A DNA stretch of 33,142 nucleotides from Candidatus Sumerlaeota bacterium. GTDB taxonomy: Bacteria > Sumerlaeota > Sumerlaeia > SLMS01 > JAHLLQ01. The position numbers and the translations under genes were made by a program. The notes below the pieces were generated by a model. That model saw nothing but the letters and a program-made list of their open reading frames with translations, was not told the origin of the DNA and searched no databases. Positions 8,501 through 16,086 of the stretch are shown here, one piece after another (position 1 is the stretch's first letter; each line of letters begins with the position of its first letter). The DNA is taken from NCBI GenBank assembly GCA_030156535.1, contig JASGMJ010000037.1, positions 1-33,142 of the forward strand, given 5' to 3'.

Positions 8501-10471
8501 TTATCGCCTTCCGACACCGCGTCCGGTTACACCGGTGCGCGGATTGGTGCGGCCCCCCAGTCGGGGATCAGCATTCGGATCGGGTGTTGGGGTGACACGC
8601 ATTAGGTTTGACTTGTCCGATGTGCGCAACGTGATGGCGAAGCGATACGCCTCCGGCACCTCGGGGATCGGGTTCTGTGCTCCGGTAACCGGGTAGATGT
8701 TTTCAAGGGTCGGAGCCTCGCGCGGGTCTTCAAGGATGGTGCGGATGGCGTCGTTGAAGTCTGCGGCAGAGCGTTGCAGCTCGCTGGCGCCTTCGATGCG
8801 AACGGTGCCGTCATGGTTGCCGGTAAGGCGAACGATCAGCACGTCGGGAGGCTTGATTGATTCAAGTTCCGTCATGAAACGGAGCCAGTAATCGCGGTCG
8901 CCAAAGGCCTTGGCAAAGCGGATCGTCTTTTCGGCGATGCGGTTGTGCGTGTCCTGAACCAGACGGGCGGCGGTGACCTGCTCGTTGTTCTGGCGCTTAA
9001 CGCTTTCGAGGGCACCGGCCTCGGACTGGAACTTATAGGTGTACCCTTTGCCTGCCTGCGAGGAGATGGCGATAATGAGGCCGAGCAGGAGGACCAGGAC
9101 CCCGGTGGTGCGGTAGGGATAGTCGCGTGTGATCTTGCGTTCCTGCGGCAGGAAATCCACGAGAACGTCAGCCACGCTGACTCCCTGGAGTGCCAGCCCC
9201 ACGGCGGGAACGAAGGGGGTGAGGGCCTCGTTGGTGGGTCGCCAGATCAGGCCGGAATCCTCGGGGACGCTGTCGGTTACGGAGACAGGGATCGTCAGCT
9301 TCTCTTCGACGTACTCCATGGTACCGGGGATCATGGCCTGCCCGCCGGAGAGGCGGATGCTGTCGACTGCCATGCCGTCGGGCTGGGAGATAAAGAAGTC
9401 GAGTGAGCGGCGGATTTCCGAGAGAATGCGATCCGTTGCCTGGGTCGCCGCGAGACACGCTTCGCGGTTGAGATTCGCATCGTCAACCATGTCGAAGTCG
9501 AATGTCATCAGGCGTGTCTGATGCTTCTTGATGCGCTCTGCGTCGAGGAAACTGGCGACGTCGCAACTGGCCATGATGGCGCGCGTAATGTCGTTGCCAG
9601 CATTGGGAACGGAGCGGGAGAACTTGAGCATGGGCGTGTCGCCCATTTGGGCGATGGCGAGGTCCATGGCCGCGGCGCCCAGATTGACGAAGGCGTGCAC
9701 TTCCTCGAAGGCGAACTCATCGAACTGATTGTCGCTCTGGTCTTCGGAGTGCTGCGGCTCCTCTGGCTCTGGCTGGGGCTCGGGCTCGCCCTTCTTCTTT
9801 TTCTTTCCAAAGAGACCGGCAAGTCCTGCGCCCTTTTTCTTCCCGGGCTTGGCGGACTTGGCTTTCTGGTCGGCTTCTTCCTGCTCCTGGGGCGTCTTTT
9901 TGGCGCGCCCGGCACCCGCGATCATTTCCTGGGTTTGCTCGACGTTGCGCTTGAGAGCAGCATACGTGTTGAAGACGGCGAAGGAGCTGACGCCAACGGC
10001 GCGGGGCTTGAGGCCGGCCTTGTTGACGAGCTGCATGAAGTCCTGCACCTCGTCGTGGCGCACGGCGACGAGAAGGACTTCGACTTCCTTGTCCTCAGGG
10101 ATGGGGAAGAACTGAAACTGGAGGTCAGTTTTGTCGATCGGGAAGGGAATTTGCTGGCGCGCCTCGTAGGCAACAATCCTTTCGAGGCGTTCGGGGGTCG
10201 TCTCTGGCAGGCGGAACCGGCGGATGAAGACCTTCTGGCCGGGGAGGCCAAAAACCGCTTCCTTGGTGGAGACTTTGGCTTTTTTGAGCAAATCGCGCAG
10301 AGTGCGTGCAATTGCGTCGCGGCGCTCCTCGGGGGAGGCCGAGGGGTCCACGTTGGTTTCCGCGGAAGCCGCGGTGAGAACCTTGAGTCCCTCTCGATCG
10401 ACACCGATTTCCACCACCTTCACGGTGTTGGAACCGAGATCAATCCCCAGGCACTTCTTCAGCGTCGCCAT
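8501..10471 (-). CDS. PilM-PilN fusion protein (type IV pilus inner membrane platform)
   Basis: Predicted inner-membrane alignment component of a type IV pilus or type II secretion-like system. Residues 1-180 and 255-435 form an actin-like PilM fold: GIDLGSNTVKVVEI at 9-22, FGLPGQKVFIRRFRLP at 74-89, EARQQIPFP, and SGGQAMIPG at 375-383. The two halves are split by a charged insertion (about 185-255) rich in Lys, Glu, Gln and Pro. After PilM the chain continues into VDFLPQER (438-445), equivalent to the conserved NLLP motif at the PilN N-terminus, which normally binds PilM. A transmembrane helix (456-474) and a PilN-like periplasmic domain follow. At 656 residues it equals PilM plus PilN. It is the first gene of the three-gene leftward module. 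Only a weak ribosome binding site precedes the ATG. Confidence 0.88.
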   Translation of the reverse strand: MATLKKCLGIDLGSNTVKVVEIGVDREGLKVLTAASAETNVDPSASPEERRDAIARTLRDLLKKAKVSTKEAVFGLPGQKVFIRRFRLPETTPERLERIVAYEARQQIPFPIDKTDLQFQFFPIPEDKEVEVLLVAVRHDEVQDFMQLVNKAGLKPRAVGVSSFAVFNTYAALKRNVEQTQEMIAGAGRAKKTPQEQEEADQKAKSAKPGKKKGAGLAGLFGKKKKKGEPEPQPEPEEPQHSEDQSDNQFDEFAFEEVHAFVNLGAAAMDLAIAQMGDTPMLKFSRSVPNAGNDITRAIMASCDVASFLDAERIKKHQTRLMTFDFDMVDDANLNREACLAATQATDRILSEIRRSLDFFISQPDGMAVDSIRLSGGQAMIPGTMEYVEEKLTIPVSVTDSVPEDSGLIWRPTNEALTPFVPAVGLALQGVSVADVLVDFLPQERKITRDYPYRTTGVLVLLLGLIIAISSQAGKGYTYKFQSEAGALESVKRQNNEQVTAARLVQDTHNRIAEKTIRFAKAFGDRDYWLRFMTELESIKPPDVLIVRLTGNHDGTVRIEGASELQRSAADFNDAIRTILEDPREAPTLENIYPVTGAQNPIPEVPEAYRFAITLRTSDKSNLMRVTPTPDPNADPRLGGRTNPRTGVTGRGVGRR

Positions 10472-11015
10472 CTAGATGCGATGTTTCCCCGTGGAATTGC
10501 TACCGGTCCGAATTCTGCTCCCTGCCGGGCGGAGAGTCATTCTGGACTGTTGTACTGCCTTGCGGGGTGGCGCTGCTCCACGTTCCCAAGGAACCGAAGC
10601 ACTCTGTTTCTTTGTCCGGGAGCCCTTTTCCTGCGGACTGATCCGCTCCCTTACAATGCCACCCACCCAAGCTGCGCCTTTTTTCCTGCGAAGCGCAAGC
10701 GTGAGGAGTAGGAACAATGCTGATTCGGGTCAACGACAAACACGGCGACCCAAAAGGACTCGTCTCAGACTTCCGGCGCTCCGCCACTCCTTACTTTCAA
10801 TTGCTGTGTCTTTCTCTCCACCGGCTTTCCTGTTACCGAGAGCGTGCCCGGTGCGTTTTCGCAGGGTCAACTCGGAATTGGATCGGGGGGAAACCGGATG
10901 AGCATGGCTTGAGCCGCTCCCCCACCGGGAAGCCCTTGCCTTCCAAGCAGGGGCCGACAAAATGACGCAGCCTTGCGGGCGGACGCAACCCTACCCTTTC
11001 CCTACGGAGACACCT
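10472..11015. other. Divergent intergenic region between pilMN and the M24 peptidase
   Basis: These 544 bases separate two outward-reading transcripts and should hold both promoters, but I could not identify a convincing -35/-10 pair on either strand. Short open frames exist on both strands, but their predicted proteins are Arg/Ser-rich and show no domain. No tRNA-like or riboswitch-like structure was recognised. Confidence 0.5.
11006..11009 (+). promoter_or_regulatory. Ribosome binding site fixing the GTG start of the M24 peptidase
   Basis: GGAG lies six bases before the GTG at 11016. The upstream in-frame ATG at 10962 has no comparable element and would add an 18-residue, Pro/Thr-rich, unconserved N-terminus. 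Confidence 0.75.
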
Positions 11016-12110
11016 GTGACCAATCATCCTCACGCCGAACGTCTGAAAGCGCTGCAGGCCGCTCTGGCCAGCCAGCAGTTGGATGCGCTGCTGGTAACGA
11101 ATCTCACGAATATCCGGTATCTTTGCGGCTTTGACGGCTCCTACGGCGTTCTCATCGTCGACCGGTCCGGCGCTTTTTTTATCACGGACGGGCGCTATGC
11201 AGAAGTCGCAGAGCATCTTGTCACATGCGCGAAGATCGACATCCAGCCGCTCGCGCGGACCGACGAATGGTACCGCGAGTTCTTCCGCCAGCGCGGCTAC
11301 GATCGCCTCGGTTTCGAGGGCTCGATGAGCGTGGATGCCTTCGAGAATTTAAAAGGACAGGTACGTCCGGCCCGCTCCAAGCTGGCGCGAACCGGCGGGA
11401 TTGTGGAGCAGTTGCGTGAAATCAAGGACCCCGGAGAGATCAAAATCATCGCGAAGGCCGCGAAAACAGCGGATCGGATGATGGAAGCAGCCTGCGAGCA
11501 CCTGAAGCCCGGCGTCACGGAGCTTGACCTCAGCCGCCTGATTCGCCGGAGCAGCGAGGAGTTCGGCGGCGAAGGCGAGTCCTTTGCGAATATCGTGGCG
11601 GGCGGGCCCAACGGATCGCGCCCCCACCATCACCCGGGCCGGCGGCGCCTGCGGGCCGGCGACGCCGTCACGATCGACCTCGGCGCCGTCGTGGAAGGCT
11701 ATTGCTCGGACATGACGCGCAACCCGGTTGTCGGGCGCGTTTCCCGGCGTTTCGAGGAGATTTACGCGGTCTGTCTGGAAGCCCAGGAGGCAGCCCTGAA
11801 AGCCGTCCGCCCCGGAACGCCCTGCCAGGAAGTTGACGCCATCGCCCGCGAAATCATCGCGTCCCGCGGCTTCGGCGACTTCTTTAACCACGGTCTGGGC
11901 CACGGCGTCGGCCTGCAAATCCATGAAGGCCCGCGCCTGAACAAGACTTCGACGGCGGTCCTCAAGCCCGGCCACGTTGTCACCGTCGAGCCGGGCATCT
12001 ACATCCCCGGCGTTGCGGGTGTGCGCATCGAGGACCTGGTTGTCGTCACCGAAGGCAAACCCCGAATCCTGTCGCGCGCCACCAAATCCTTGACGATCCT
12101 CCCCACCTGA
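11016..12110 (+). CDS. Xaa-Pro aminopeptidase, M24 metallopeptidase family
   Basis: Cytoplasmic dinuclear-metal exopeptidase that removes N-terminal residues ahead of proline. From the GTG start the protein has 364 residues. The creatinase-like N-terminal domain (about 8-140) includes NIRYLCGFDGSYGVL. The pita-bread catalytic domain (about 150-364) carries all five metal ligands: D221 (TIDLGA), D232 (CSDMTRN), H296 (GLGHGVGLQ), E325 (VEPGIY) and E339 (RIEDLV). Length and layout fit the short PepP/PepQ-like bacterial proteins such as those of Bacillus. Which member it is (aminopeptidase or prolidase) cannot be settled from sequence alone. The next gene on the same strand starts 36 bases downstream. 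Confidence 0.92.
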   Translation: MTNHPHAERLKALQAALASQQLDALLVTNLTNIRYLCGFDGSYGVLIVDRSGAFFITDGRYAEVAEHLVTCAKIDIQPLARTDEWYREFFRQRGYDRLGFEGSMSVDAFENLKGQVRPARSKLARTGGIVEQLREIKDPGEIKIIAKAAKTADRMMEAACEHLKPGVTELDLSRLIRRSSEEFGGEGESFANIVAGGPNGSRPHHHPGRRRLRAGDAVTIDLGAVVEGYCSDMTRNPVVGRVSRRFEEIYAVCLEAQEAALKAVRPGTPCQEVDAIAREIIASRGFGDFFNHGLGHGVGLQIHEGPRLNKTSTAVLKPGHVVTVEPGIYIPGVAGVRIEDLVVVTEGKPRILSRATKSLTILPT

Positions 12111-12146
12111 GGGAGCGAACCGCCCCGCCGAGAAGGAGAAACGATC

Positions 12147-12509
12147 ATGCCTCACGTCATTCTACGCGGCCCGGTCAGTGCCGAGGACATCTGGCTGGCC
12201 TTCAAGCCCCTGGAGTTTCACGAGGGCAACATCCACTGCAAGGCGCAGGATTGCCTGCTTTCCAACGACAAGAAGACGGCCCTGATCCGCAGCCTGGTCG
12301 TCGAGCGGCAGTTCAGCAAACCGTTCCTGACGCGCATTGCCGAGCGCGATGGCGGCCTGACGATTGGTATCGACCCGATGGCGGGCCCGGAACGCACCGA
12401 CGCGGTGAAGAGATTCATCGGCTTCTGCGCCTGGCAGATTCTGCAGTCTTCGCCGGAAATGGCGGTCGAAAAAACAAACATCGAGGAGTTTGTCAGGGGA
12501 CTGGCGTAA
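12147..12509 (+). CDS. Conserved-looking small protein of unknown function
   Basis: A 120-residue protein with no signal peptide and no membrane segment. It begins MPHVILRGPVSAEDIW, and the sequence alternates strands and helices in the manner of a compact alpha/beta domain. It contains three scattered cysteines but no metal-binding motif that I can name. A purine-rich AGAAGGAGAAACG element ahead of the ATG makes a good ribosome binding site. It sits 36 bases after the M24 peptidase and 73 before trmB on the same strand. I do not recognise the family and assign no function. Confidence 0.75.
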   Translation: MPHVILRGPVSAEDIWLAFKPLEFHEGNIHCKAQDCLLSNDKKTALIRSLVVERQFSKPFLTRIAERDGGLTIGIDPMAGPERTDAVKRFIGFCAWQILQSSPEMAVEKTNIEEFVRGLA

Positions 12510-12582
12510 TCACGCGGGACGTTCTCAAAGCCCCGTACTCTGAAGAGAGCGGCCTGGATTCCAGTCCCATCCCCATTTTCTT

Positions 12583-13251
12583 ATGCAGCCCACTTCCGAT
12601 TCCGTGACTGACCTTTTTACAGAAGCGCCCGGCTCTCCGGTTCTCGATCTCGCCCGGCTCGGGAAGCCGCTGGACTTTGCCCGGCTGTTTGGACGCCCGG
12701 GTCCGGTGGCCATCGAGGTGGGCATCGGGTCGGGGTACTTCCTTTCCCGCTATGCACTCGACCACCCGGAGTTGAACCTGCTGGGAATCGACCAGGCACC
12801 CAGCGAAGTGCGCCGCTCGGCGGACAAATGCACCCGCCTCGGCGCCACAAACGCGCGCGTGCTGTGCTGCGACGCGATCTACTTCCTCTATGACTACCCC
12901 GCCGCCGCATCGGTCGACGAATACCACGTGTACTACAGCGACCCCTGGCACAAGCGCCGGCACCAGAAGCGCCGCTTGTGGCGCCCCGAGTTTCTGGACG
13001 TTGTGGCGCGGACGCTGCGCCCCGGCGGCAGGCTGTTCCTGAAGACGGACGTGACGGACTATTTTACGGTGATCGACGGGTTGCTGAAGGGACATGACGC
13101 CTTCCGCCTGGTGGACGACCGCCGCCTCGACAGCAAGCCGCTCGAAGGGGATTACGAGACCAACTTTCAGCGCAAAGCCATCCTTCAGGGCCATCCGCTG
13201 CACTACCAGCAGTGGGAGCGGGTGGGCAAAGACCAGGGTGTTCGCGGCTAG
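12583..13251 (+). CDS. trmB: tRNA (guanine-N7-)-methyltransferase
   Basis: Transfers a methyl group from S-adenosylmethionine to N7 of guanine 46 in the tRNA variable loop. The 222-residue protein is a class I methyltransferase. The SAM-binding EVGIGSGYFL is at 45-54 and the acidic end of strand 2 (GIDQAPSE) is at 68-75. The TrmB signature SDPWHKRRHQKRRL at 119-132 contains the conserved SDPW, RH and KRR residues. TDVTDYF (155-161) and the C-terminal YETNFQRK (191-198) match further family motifs. No clear Shine-Dalgarno element precedes the ATG at 12583. An in-frame GTG at 12604 is an alternative start that would shorten the protein by seven residues. Confidence 0.95.
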   Translation: MQPTSDSVTDLFTEAPGSPVLDLARLGKPLDFARLFGRPGPVAIEVGIGSGYFLSRYALDHPELNLLGIDQAPSEVRRSADKCTRLGATNARVLCCDAIYFLYDYPAAASVDEYHVYYSDPWHKRRHQKRRLWRPEFLDVVARTLRPGGRLFLKTDVTDYFTVIDGLLKGHDAFRLVDDRRLDSKPLEGDYETNFQRKAILQGHPLHYQQWERVGKDQGVRG

Positions 13252-13345
13252 ACAACAAGGGCTTGCACCCCGGCAATCCCAAGGACTTATCTGGGCGCCC
13301 AGTGCTGGGTCCAGCCCCGGCGCCAATTATTTTGCGTCTCCAGTC

Positions 13346-13350
13346 GGGAG
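13346..13350 (+). promoter_or_regulatory. Ribosome binding site fixing the GTG start of dnaN
   Basis: GGGAG lies eight bases before GTG 13359. The frame is open further upstream into the end of trmB, but only this start gives the normal DnaN N-terminus (VELKLEQKD). Confidence 0.8.
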
Positions 13351-13358
13351 TAACGAAC

Positions 13359-14495
13359 GTGGAACTGAAGCTTGAACAAAAGGACATCACCCAGGCCGCC
13401 TTGGTCGTTGCGTCGCTGCTGAAGCGTTCGGCCACGACGATGCCGGTGCTTTCGAATCTGCTGATCGAGGCCGAGGAAGGCCGCGCGGTGTTCATCGGCA
13501 CCGACTTGGAATCGCTGGTCCGGGTGAACGTTCCCGCCGAGGTCAAGGGCGGTCCGGGCAGGATGACGCTGCCGGCGGACAAGCTGGCCGAACTCGTGGG
13601 CCTTCTCCCCGCCGGAGCGCCGGTGCACCTGAAGGACGAGGGTGGCCAGGTGCTCCTTTCGAGCGAATCGACCCAGTACCGCCTCGTGACGCTCCCCCCC
13701 GACGACTACCCCAACTGGAACCCGGAAACGGCGCTGACGCGCTTTGAAGTGCCGCAGAAACTGATGCGCCGCCTGCTCGACGCGGTGCTCTACGCCGTGC
13801 CGCCACGCGACCATCGCCGAGTGCTGATGGGCGTGCTGCTCGAACTGCGCGAGGAAGGCGTACTGCGCCTGACGGCAACCGACGGCAAGAAGCTCTCGCG
13901 CATGAGCGCCAAGATCGGAACGGTGGAAGGCGAGGCCACGGCCCGCGGCGTCATCTCTGGCAAGCTGCTCGGCGACATGCGCCGCGTGCTCGGCGACGAA
14001 GGCTCGCTGACCATCGAAATCGGCGCCCGCCAGGCCACATTCCTGATCGACAACGTCGATTACCGCACCAACGTCATCGAAGGGAAATACCCGGACTGCG
14101 ACGCCGTGATCCCCAAGGAATTCCCCTTCACAGTGCGGCTCAACCGCGACCAGTTCCAGCTCTCCGCACGCCGCGCCGGTGTCACGTCGGAGGACAAGAA
14201 CAAGTCGGTGATCCTGAAATTCGACGACAACTCCTGCGAGTTCACCTCAATGGCGGCCGACGTGGGCGCCTTCTCGGGCCGCACGAGCGTGGAATACGAC
14301 GGCAACGCGATCGAACTGGCGTTCAACTTCCAGTTGCTGATCGAAACGCTGAACAGCTTTGGCAGCCCGGACATCCACCTGCGCGTGAAGTCCGAGCAGT
14401 CGCCCTGCCTGTTCCTGTGCGACACGGAGCCGGACCACGAGTGCGTGCTGATGCCGATCAAGCTGGCGGATGTACGGCGCCCGGCAGCGGAGTAG
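13359..14495 (+). CDS. dnaN: DNA polymerase III beta subunit (sliding clamp)
   Basis: The ring-shaped dimer that tethers DNA polymerase III and repair factors to DNA. From the GTG start the protein has 378 residues, the family length, with three repeated clamp domains. Family features are VLSNLLIEAEEG near residue 26, the middle-domain segments FEVPQKLMRRLLDAVLYAV and LRLTATDGKKLS, RVLGDEGSLTIEIGARQATF, YPDCDAVIPKEF and the C-terminal MPIKL, the usual MPMRL-like end lining the partner-binding pocket. It is not beside dnaA or gyrB here but follows trmB by 107 bases. No second copy is visible in the window, so I cannot say whether it is the only clamp gene. Confidence 0.95.
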   Translation: MELKLEQKDITQAALVVASLLKRSATTMPVLSNLLIEAEEGRAVFIGTDLESLVRVNVPAEVKGGPGRMTLPADKLAELVGLLPAGAPVHLKDEGGQVLLSSESTQYRLVTLPPDDYPNWNPETALTRFEVPQKLMRRLLDAVLYAVPPRDHRRVLMGVLLELREEGVLRLTATDGKKLSRMSAKIGTVEGEATARGVISGKLLGDMRRVLGDEGSLTIEIGARQATFLIDNVDYRTNVIEGKYPDCDAVIPKEFPFTVRLNRDQFQLSARRAGVTSEDKNKSVILKFDDNSCEFTSMAADVGAFSGRTSVEYDGNAIELAFNFQLLIETLNSFGSPDIHLRVKSEQSPCLFLCDTEPDHECVLMPIKLADVRRPAAE

Positions 14496-14558
14496 AACGA
14501 AAAAAACGACGTCCCAAATAAATTCCCCCTTGCATGGTAGGAATTAGTTGGGGTAGCA

Positions 14559-14586
14559 CTCCGGCCAGCATCGCGAGCGGCCGGAG
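14559..14586. terminator. Possible dnaN terminator hairpin
   Basis: An 8-bp perfect stem (CTCCGGCC at 14559-14566, GGCCGGAG at 14579-14586) with a 12-base loop lies 63 bases after dnaN. It is followed by a pyrimidine-rich but not T-only tail (CACCTTCTCTT), so termination is uncertain. The rest of the 288-base gap to the next gene holds nothing else I can name. Confidence 0.35.
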
Positions 14587-14783
14587 GCACCTTCTCTTGG
14601 CCCGGCAACCTGGACGGCAGACCAAGGTGCTCCAGGCCCCGCAGCACCGGGCCTGCATGTGGCGACGATCGGACGACCGGCCGCGCAAACCTCTGCCACC
14701 ATCGCCACAGGCGGCGCGGGCAACCGCACCGCAAGCGATGCTCCCAATTCAAAGGGCAAAGCCCGGAACTGAGGAGCAGAATC

Positions 14784-15068
14784 ATGACCCCCGAAGTTTC
14801 CCACATCCTGGCGGAATGCCGCCAGGCCAACCCCAACCACCATCTGTGGAACAACAACGGCACGTGGTGGTTCCACTGCACGGTGCATCGCCCCGATTAT
14901 ACGAAGGAGCGGCTGCGCTGGTCTCTGGAGACGGGTGATCTGCGCGAGGCTCGGGCCCGCCGCGACGAGAGGTTGCTGCAACTGGCGCAACGCCACGATT
15001 TGCAGCTTTCAATCCGCAGTGGGCGGGCATCGCGCGGCCGCGAATCCGCCATGGCCCAGGCCGCCTGA
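14784..15068 (+). CDS. Small protein resembling the arm-type DNA-binding N-terminus of tyrosine integrases
   Basis: A 94-residue protein with a strong GAGGAG ribosome binding site seven bases before its ATG. Residues about 18-70 follow the pattern of the integrase arm-binding domain. LWNNNGTWWFHCTVHRP resembles the first two strands. KERLRWSLETGDLREARARRDERLLQL resembles the third strand and the following helix, where integrases typically read like RRSLGTRDLREA. No catalytic integrase domain follows: the frame ends after a basic tail and the next gene is convergent. It may be a free-standing DNA-binding protein or the remnant of an integrase. No att-like repeat was noticed nearby. The match is by eye only. 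Confidence 0.65.
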   Translation: MTPEVSHILAECRQANPNHHLWNNNGTWWFHCTVHRPDYTKERLRWSLETGDLREARARRDERLLQLAQRHDLQLSIRSGRASRGRESAMAQAA

Positions 15069-15090
15069 CGTCTGGCGCGCCGCGCCGCCC

Positions 15091-15900
15091 CTATCCCAAC
15101 CCCTCATAGAGATCCGGCCGCCGGTCGGCAAACAGGTGATTGTGCTCGGTCACCTGCTTGTCGTCGGCAAGCGCCGGATCGATTTCGACGACGCCGAGGT
15201 GATCGGCTTCTTCCGGCGCGGCGAGCAGCACGTTGCCGCGCGGATCGACGACCTGGCTGAGTCCCGTGAAACGCAGACGGCGGCCCACGCGTTCCTCCAC
15301 GCCCCAGCGGTTGGCCGTTACGGCGAACACGCGATTCTCGATGCAGCGCCCCAGCATGGCCTTCTGGCAGAAGCCGGGCAGCACAAGATTGGACGGGTGG
15401 CAGAGAATCCGCGCGCCGCGAATGGCCAGCGAGTGGGCCGTCTCGGGGAAGAGCCAGTCGAAGCAGATCATGACGCCGATCCTGCCCAGTGGCGTTTCAA
15501 CGACCAGTGGCGGAGCGTCACCGGGCGAGAAAAGTTCCTTCTCGCGTGAAAACAGGTGAATCTTGCGGTAGTTCGCAAACGTGCCGTCGGGAAGTGCCAC
15601 GAAGGCCGCGTTGTAGAGCCGCTCTCCTGCGGACTCCGGGTAGCCTGCGACCAGCGTGGCGTTCAGCTCGCGGGCCAGGCGGCCGCAGAGATCGAAGGTG
15701 GGGCCGTCGCCGAAGGGTTCGGCGAGCGGACGCACTTCAGCCGGGCTGAGGAACTCGTATCCCGTGGCGGCGAGTTCGGGGAGCACGAGGAGATCGGCGG
15801 GCGCGGCCTGGCGGCAGAGGGCTTCGAGACGCGCGAGATTGCCGGTCCGGTCGCCGAACTCGGGCTTGTACTGAATGTATCCAATGCGCGCGGGAGTCAT
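15091..15900 (-). CDS. Carbon-nitrogen hydrolase (nitrilase superfamily amidase)
   Basis: A 269-residue cytoplasmic enzyme of the nitrilase superfamily, which hydrolyses amides, carbamoyl groups or nitriles through a Glu-Lys-Cys triad. The triad is intact: E42 in LPELAATGYE, K113 in YRKIHLF and C146 in GVMICFDWLFPE. The length fits the single-domain amidase branches, such as omega-amidase- or carbamoylputrescine amidase-like proteins. The substrate cannot be read from the sequence. The gene converges on the 94-residue protein (22 bases between stop codons) and diverges from asnB, with 186 bases between the two starts. Confidence 0.9.
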   Translation of the reverse strand: MTPARIGYIQYKPEFGDRTGNLARLEALCRQAAPADLLVLPELAATGYEFLSPAEVRPLAEPFGDGPTFDLCGRLARELNATLVAGYPESAGERLYNAAFVALPDGTFANYRKIHLFSREKELFSPGDAPPLVVETPLGRIGVMICFDWLFPETAHSLAIRGARILCHPSNLVLPGFCQKAMLGRCIENRVFAVTANRWGVEERVGRRLRFTGLSQVVDPRGNVLLAAPEEADHLGVVEIDPALADDKQVTEHNHLFADRRPDLYEGLG

Positions 15901-16086
15901 GGTGTCGGGGCGGCTCCGTTCGTGTCAGAAATGTGCCTCGCAAGCGCGGTTGTCCCTTTCCGGTCGAACGACGAACCACGAAGAACGGAATCTGGGCATT
16001 GCCTTCCGCCGGAATGGGGGACGTTATTGGGGAGAGCGGCGGGCCGCGCAAGGACTTGTCGCCACGGACAACGGAACCGGAATGCC

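Noticed and set aside
10472..10717. An 81-residue minus-strand frame ending directly at the pilMN ATG
   Set aside because: It has no ribosome binding site and no protein-like pattern. It is probably untranslated leader.
10717..10965. An 82-residue plus-strand frame with a GGAG-like site and an ATGA overlap with the upstream ATG of the M24 peptidase
   Set aside because: The protein looks like random low-complexity sequence. The peptidase most likely starts at GTG 11016, so the overlap has no meaning.
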